Origin: UBA9337 sp036584565
Lineage (GTDB): Bacteria > Patescibacteriota > Minisyncoccia > Moranbacterales > UBA9337
Assembly (NCBI GenBank): GCA_036584565.1
Contig: JAZHDF010000094.1
Location: 1 to 9,523, forward strand
DNA length: 9,523 nt
Direction of reading: 5' to 3'
In this document: in pieces, positions 6,371 to 9,523 of the stretch
Layout of the letters: every line of letters starts with the position of its first letter
Position numbering within the stretch: position 1 is the first letter of the stretch
Made by a program: the position numbers and the translations under genes
The notes under the pieces: model-generated
The model's input: the letters and a program-made list of their open reading frames with translations, nothing else
Database searches by the model: none
What the model was told of the DNA's origin: nothing

Positions 6371-8131
6371 ATGAAAATAAAACTTACTAAAATAATTTTT
6401 TGTCTCTTTTTGTCTTTCAGTGGTTCAAAAATATCTTTGGCCGCTAATCATTATTTTACCGGTCTTCCGCTTGATAGTAGAGGGTTTCACGATTTTCAGG
6501 CAATCATTGATTATGCAGATTATGGTAATGCTAGAGTTGTATTTGTTTCTACCTCTGATGGAGTTGCATCACCAAGTACACCTTATTACAGTACAAGCGT
6601 ACTGACATTTGATAGCAATGGTTTTTTCCAGGCACCGGAGGAGGTCCAGGCATACTCATCTATCGCAACAGCTGCTTCGCAAATGCGTTCCGGCTATGCC
6701 GATATTATGCTGTTAAAACGTGGCGACACCTTTAATGAGACTCCTAATAGATGGAGCAAAAACGGCTACAGTTCTAGGGCCAGACAAATAATTGCGTCCT
6801 ATGGGTCAAGTGGAGACAGGCCCTTGCTTAACATGGGGCTTAATCTTGGGTTTGCATATTCTGCTAATAATAGTGGGAATATGATTATTAGCGGATTGCA
6901 CTTTTATGCAGATTTATGGGAAACTGAAGAAGTTGCTAGATGCTGGCAAATCGCCGATGGTGCGTACATCCATGACATTTTAATCGAAGATAGTATCTGC
7001 CGAAGAAGTAACGCCAGCGTACAATCAAACAGCACCACCCTTGCGGAGTGGCCTGATGGCATTGCGTTTAGGAGAAACCAATTTATAGAAACCAGGCGCG
7101 ATTTAGGTGATGGGGCGGTTCCTGAAGTAAACAGAGAGGTTTCTTTAACTGCATGGAGAATTCAGGATTACTTGATAGAAGAAAACTTGTTCTATAAACC
7201 AGTAGAAGGCAATCGCCACTTATATGCGGATAATTTCTATGGTAACAATGCTCCAGGCTTGATACTGAGAGGGAATATATTTTATGGATCAAGACGTACC
7301 GCCCTGTCAAACAGAAGTGGCGGGACCACCGCAAACAATTTCTTCGTTGAAAACGACGTGTCTTTGATGGGAGGGCATGGGTCTGCATTAGCCGGGGCTG
7401 TAATATCTGGTGCTAAAATGATAGATAATGTGTTCCAAGATGTGCACGTCGGGGATGAGGCAATTGCTATATTGGCAATAAATCTTGATAACGCTGAAAT
7501 CTCCAGAAACATCATCACCGGAAATCAAGCAACTGGTAATGGAATCAGATTATCAACAGAAAACGCTGGTGGGAGTACAACATACAATCTAACAAACACA
7601 ACCGTCGAAGATAACATCATCTACAATACGGATACAGGAACAAATACAGTAGAGGCAATGGTTTTCTCGACATTTACCACAAGTTATGGGAATATTATTA
7701 GAAATAACGATATTCAATTAGGTGATGGTGGTGATTCGCTTGTGTCTGGTCCAGTTCCAGCGGGAACCACATTTTCTGGGAATAGGTTTTATAAAAGCGG
7801 GTCAACATCTGATTGGTTTAATCCAGCAGGAACCTACGCGACTTGGATAAGCTCTAGTTATGCGAACGAATCAGGCTCATCAAATACTCAAGTAACCTAC
7901 ACCGACCCAACCCGTACAGTCGGAAGTTATGCTGGAACACTGGGTGGTACAGCAACGACTGAAGGTTTTATGACGCTCGCACTTGGACAGTCTCGGGCGA
8001 GTTGGAATGACAACTACACTGCCTGCGCTGCAAATAATTATATCCGTGCCGGTTTTGGAAAAGATGCTATTTCTCCGGAGTGGCAAGATGCAGTTGCCCC
8101 AAATTCACCAACCGGATTAGGAGTAATATAA
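6371..8131 (+). CDS. Secreted parallel beta-helix protein with conserved C-terminal tail
   Basis: The 586-residue exported protein has a signal peptide at residues 1-25 (K-I-K-L-T-K-I-I-F start, S-L-A before the likely cut). There is no extra Ig-like domain. An entry region holds A-D-I-M-L-L-K-R-G-D-T-F (110-121) and I-A-S-Y-G-S-S-G-D-R-P-L-L (141-153), a recognisable signature of right-handed beta-helix proteins thought to act on polysaccharides. Rungs run from about 165 to 475 (YLIEENLFY 267-275, LILRGNIFYG 297-306, AEISRNIITGN 375-385, TVEDNIIYN 411-419, IIRNNDI 442-448). A C-terminal segment (about 508-563: Y-T-D-P-T-R-T-V, G-G-T-A-T-T-E-G-F-M, N-Y-I-R-A-G-F-G) recalls, from memory, conserved ends of similar proteins in other phyla. 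The protein ends with the shared tail D-A-V-A-P-N-S-P-T-G-L-G-V-I. Codons are richer in C and G at third positions than in the two flanking beta-helix genes, a possible sign of separate acquisition. It starts 7 bases after the previous stop, without a Shine-Dalgarno sequence. Catalytic function is not proven. Confidence 0.85.
   Translation: MKIKLTKIIFCLFLSFSGSKISLAANHYFTGLPLDSRGFHDFQAIIDYADYGNARVVFVSTSDGVASPSTPYYSTSVLTFDSNGFFQAPEEVQAYSSIATAASQMRSGYADIMLLKRGDTFNETPNRWSKNGYSSRARQIIASYGSSGDRPLLNMGLNLGFAYSANNSGNMIISGLHFYADLWETEEVARCWQIADGAYIHDILIEDSICRRSNASVQSNSTTLAEWPDGIAFRRNQFIETRRDLGDGAVPEVNREVSLTAWRIQDYLIEENLFYKPVEGNRHLYADNFYGNNAPGLILRGNIFYGSRRTALSNRSGGTTANNFFVENDVSLMGGHGSALAGAVISGAKMIDNVFQDVHVGDEAIAILAINLDNAEISRNIITGNQATGNGIRLSTENAGGSTTYNLTNTTVEDNIIYNTDTGTNTVEAMVFSTFTTSYGNIIRNNDIQLGDGGDSLVSGPVPAGTTFSGNRFYKSGSTSDWFNPAGTYATWISSSYANESGSSNTQVTYTDPTRTVGSYAGTLGGTATTEGFMTLALGQSRASWNDNYTACAANNYIRAGFGKDAISPEWQDAVAPNSPTGLGVI
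8087..8128 (+). other. Conserved C-terminal tail, copy 3 (residues 573-586)
   Basis: It encodes D-A-V-A-P-N-S-P-T-G-L-G-V-I before the TAA stop. It keeps D(-14), P(-10), P(-7), G(-5), L(-4) and V(-2) of the other copies. The usual Ser at -3 is Gly (GGA) here, and this codon is part of the AGGAG that serves the next gene. Confidence 0.7.
8119..8123 (+). promoter_or_regulatory. Shine-Dalgarno AGGAG inside the tail codons, setting the 8133 start
   Basis: AGGAG lies 9 bases before ATG 8133 and 15 bases before the alternative ATG 8139, so it favors 8133. It is the only clear Shine-Dalgarno sequence in the operon. The other genes start after A/T-rich leaders. It overlaps the last codons of the upstream gene, suggesting translational coupling. 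Confidence 0.6.
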
Positions 8132-8132
8132 T

Positions 8133-9473
8133 ATGATTATGAATAAAAAATTTATATCAAATAATAATTATAAAAAAATAATAAAAATCTTCATTCTTAT
8201 TTTTATAATATTTTTTTGGGTAAATCATGTATCGGCCGAGGCCCTAAATCTTCCTAAAGATACTGGTGGGTGGACAATCTTCACTCCTTCAGTGGATACG
8301 CGTATTATGTATGTTAGCGCAACGGGCAATGACTCAACTGGAACTGTTTATACATCCGCTAATCATCCTGACTGGTCTAATCCGCAAAATCCATCGGGAA
8401 CAATTAATTCTTTTGCTACTTATGAGGAAGCATACGCGCACTCTAGGGATGGTTATCCGGATTGGATTTTATTTAAGAGGGGAGATACTTTTTATGGAGC
8501 CATAGGGGGAAATATTAGGAGTGGACGTAATAGTAGCGAACCTTTTTTTATTGGAAGTTATGGCTCAAGTGGGTTATCTTCAATACTTAAGGTAGGATCT
8601 TCGGTTGGAATAAGAATTAATAAAGAAAGTCTAACCCCTGGTACCCTATCTTTTATAGCAATTCAAGGTATCCAAATATATTCTCACACCAGAAATCCAA
8701 GTGATCCTGATTATATTAGTAGTAACGGGGGAAGAGGTTTGAGTATTATGGCATATAATCCTGGAAATATAGTGAGTAATATACTTATTGAAGGCTGCAC
8801 TTTTTCATATGGCTTAGGAAACATCAGTGTTCAGAGTGAGAATGGGGCTGAAAAAGTAAACAATATTGAAATAAGAAGAAATAAGATTTTAAATGCCTAT
8901 TCAGAGACGAGTCATGCCCAAGGACTTTTTGCAGCTGGGGTTGATAATTTAATAATTGAAGAAAATATTTTTGATCACAATGGGTGGCTTATTCAATCAT
9001 TTGATGGAGGGTTAGCTGGCGGACAGGGAACTATGCATAATCACAATATGTATTTTGATGGAGTAATAAATACAACTGTAGAAAAAAATATTATTATGCG
9101 CGCAAGCTCAATAGGTACTAAATTTGCCGGTGGAGTTGATATAACAGGACTTATCGTAAATGATAATTTATATATAGATAATGAAATAGGAATAGATGCT
9201 TGTAATAATTATCATTCAAATTATTACCGCATAAAATCTCCGATAGTTTCTAATAATGTTTTTTATAAGTTTGGATTATCTGCTCCTACAAATAGAGGAG
9301 TAAAATGGGGTATGTGGATTCAAGGTTGGGATGGGGGTGATCTTGCTAATAATCTTTTTATCGATAATTCCGCAAGTAGTATTTTTTTTCAGATAGGAGA
9401 GAGATCCCGAGGTATTAATATATTTGATAATATATTAAAAAATTCAGGGACGAATGACGCATATATGTTTTAG
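8133..9473 (+). CDS. Secreted parallel beta-helix protein without the conserved tail, possibly C-terminally truncated
   Basis: The 446-residue exported protein has a long basic N-terminus and hydrophobic core (residues 1-35) with V-S-A before the likely signal-peptidase cut. I-M-Y-V-S-A-T-G-N-D-S-T-G (58-70) is the usual opening motif of this superfamily. W-I-L-F-K-R-G-D-T-F-Y (111-121) and I-G-S-Y-G-S-S-G (140-147) match the two preceding beta-helix proteins, so these are distant paralogues. Rungs are dense and regular: ILIEGCTF 217-224, IEIRRNKIL 245-253, LIIEENIF 273-280, TTVEKNII 314-321, LIVNDNLY 340-347, PIVSNNVFY 370-378, GDLANNLFI 402-410, GINIFDNIL 427-435. H-N-H-N-M-Y-F-D-G (302-310) is typical of polysaccharide-binding beta-helices. 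The protein stops in what looks like a rung, at D-A-Y-M-F, and lacks the D-x3-P-x2-P-x-G-L tail. It is 78 to 182 residues shorter than its neighbours. No continuation is seen in the other two frames, so a nonsense change, a deletion or a naturally shorter form are all possible. It starts one base after the upstream stop. Confidence 0.83.
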   Translation: MIMNKKFISNNNYKKIIKIFILIFIIFFWVNHVSAEALNLPKDTGGWTIFTPSVDTRIMYVSATGNDSTGTVYTSANHPDWSNPQNPSGTINSFATYEEAYAHSRDGYPDWILFKRGDTFYGAIGGNIRSGRNSSEPFFIGSYGSSGLSSILKVGSSVGIRINKESLTPGTLSFIAIQGIQIYSHTRNPSDPDYISSNGGRGLSIMAYNPGNIVSNILIEGCTFSYGLGNISVQSENGAEKVNNIEIRRNKILNAYSETSHAQGLFAAGVDNLIIEENIFDHNGWLIQSFDGGLAGGQGTMHNHNMYFDGVINTTVEKNIIMRASSIGTKFAGGVDITGLIVNDNLYIDNEIGIDACNNYHSNYYRIKSPIVSNNVFYKFGLSAPTNRGVKWGMWIQGWDGGDLANNLFIDNSASSIFFQIGERSRGINIFDNILKNSGTNDAYMF

Positions 9474-9477
9474 GGTC

Positions 9478-9499
9478 TTGTATAGAAGATTCTATACAA
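9478..9499. repeat. Perfect inverted repeat just after the last beta-helix gene
   Basis: TTGTATAGAA (9478-9487) and TTCTATACAA (9490-9499) are perfect reverse complements separated by GA. The repeat begins five bases after the stop of the preceding gene. The T content downstream is moderate and broken by A, so a classical intrinsic terminator is doubtful. A weak terminator, a regulator-binding palindrome or the end of a small mobile element are alternatives. The window ends 24 bases later. Confidence 0.6.
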
Positions 9500-9523
9500 A
9501 TCAATTAAAAATTATTTTAGTTA

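Noticed and set aside
3648..8128. Complete fibronectin type III domain at the C-termini
   Set aside because: Only the linker and first-strand pattern is present. The stop codon follows directly, whereas an Fn3 domain needs about 80 more residues.
260..9473. Recoded TGA (glycine) genetic code as in some candidate phyla
   Set aside because: All genes read through full family length with the standard code and the terminal stops are TAA or TAG. No family-interrupting TGA was found.
1..9523. CRISPR array, tRNA, rRNA, transposase or integrase
   Set aside because: I saw no regularly spaced repeats, no tRNA-like cloverleaf or T-loop sequence, no rRNA-like stretch, and no transposase or recombinase motif in any frame.

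Overview
The window reads as part of a surface-polysaccharide and secreted-protein locus from a compact, AT-rich bacterial genome. All convincing genes lie on the + strand. I infer a Patescibacteria (CPR, Parcubacteria-like) origin from several weak signs taken together: a short-form RmlA, very tight gene spacing, few Shine-Dalgarno sequences, and large secreted parallel beta-helix proteins with extra N-terminal domains. The intergenic repeats (AATTTCAAATT iterations and a TCCGCC-AGCG-GGCGGA hairpin) also resemble ones I associate with such genomes. No rRNA or ribosomal marker gene is present to confirm this. The standard bacterial code works throughout: all genes read through without internal TGA.

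Layout. Positions 1-205 hold two tandem intrinsic-terminator-like hairpins that close off whatever lies upstream, followed by a plausible promoter. Next comes an RmlA/RfbA-type glucose-1-phosphate thymidylyltransferase (260-1057). An AT-rich spacer of about 180 bases follows, with short direct repeats, a perfect TATAAT box and a GC-rich hairpin. A GalU-type UTP-glucose-1-phosphate uridylyltransferase (1240-2109) then heads an apparent operon whose gaps are only 8, 15, 19, 7 and 1 bases. The operon contains four large exported parallel beta-helix proteins (2118-3692, 4477-6363, 6371-8131, 8133-9473) and, between the first and second, a WecG/TagA/CpsF (GT26) glycosyltransferase (3708-4457).

The two nucleotidyltransferases would supply dTDP-glucose and UDP-glucose, and the GT26 enzyme would transfer a sugar to a lipid-linked intermediate in the cytoplasm. 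The four beta-helix proteins carry Sec-type signal peptides and would act outside the membrane, binding, cleaving or epimerising glycans, or decorating the surface. Enzymatic activity is not shown by the sequence.

The most unusual observation is a shared 14-residue C-terminal tail, D-x3-P-x2-P-[TM]-G-L-[SG]-V-[LI]-stop, on three of the four beta-helix proteins. It lies at exactly the same distance from the stop codon in each and is written with different synonymous codons. In one protein it follows a D-I-G-A-F-E-Y end resembling the 'choice-of-anchor Q' module, which normally precedes cell-surface sorting signals. I propose it as a candidate, possibly undescribed, C-terminal sorting, docking or processing signal. 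The fourth protein lacks the tail and ends next to a perfect inverted repeat, so it may be truncated.
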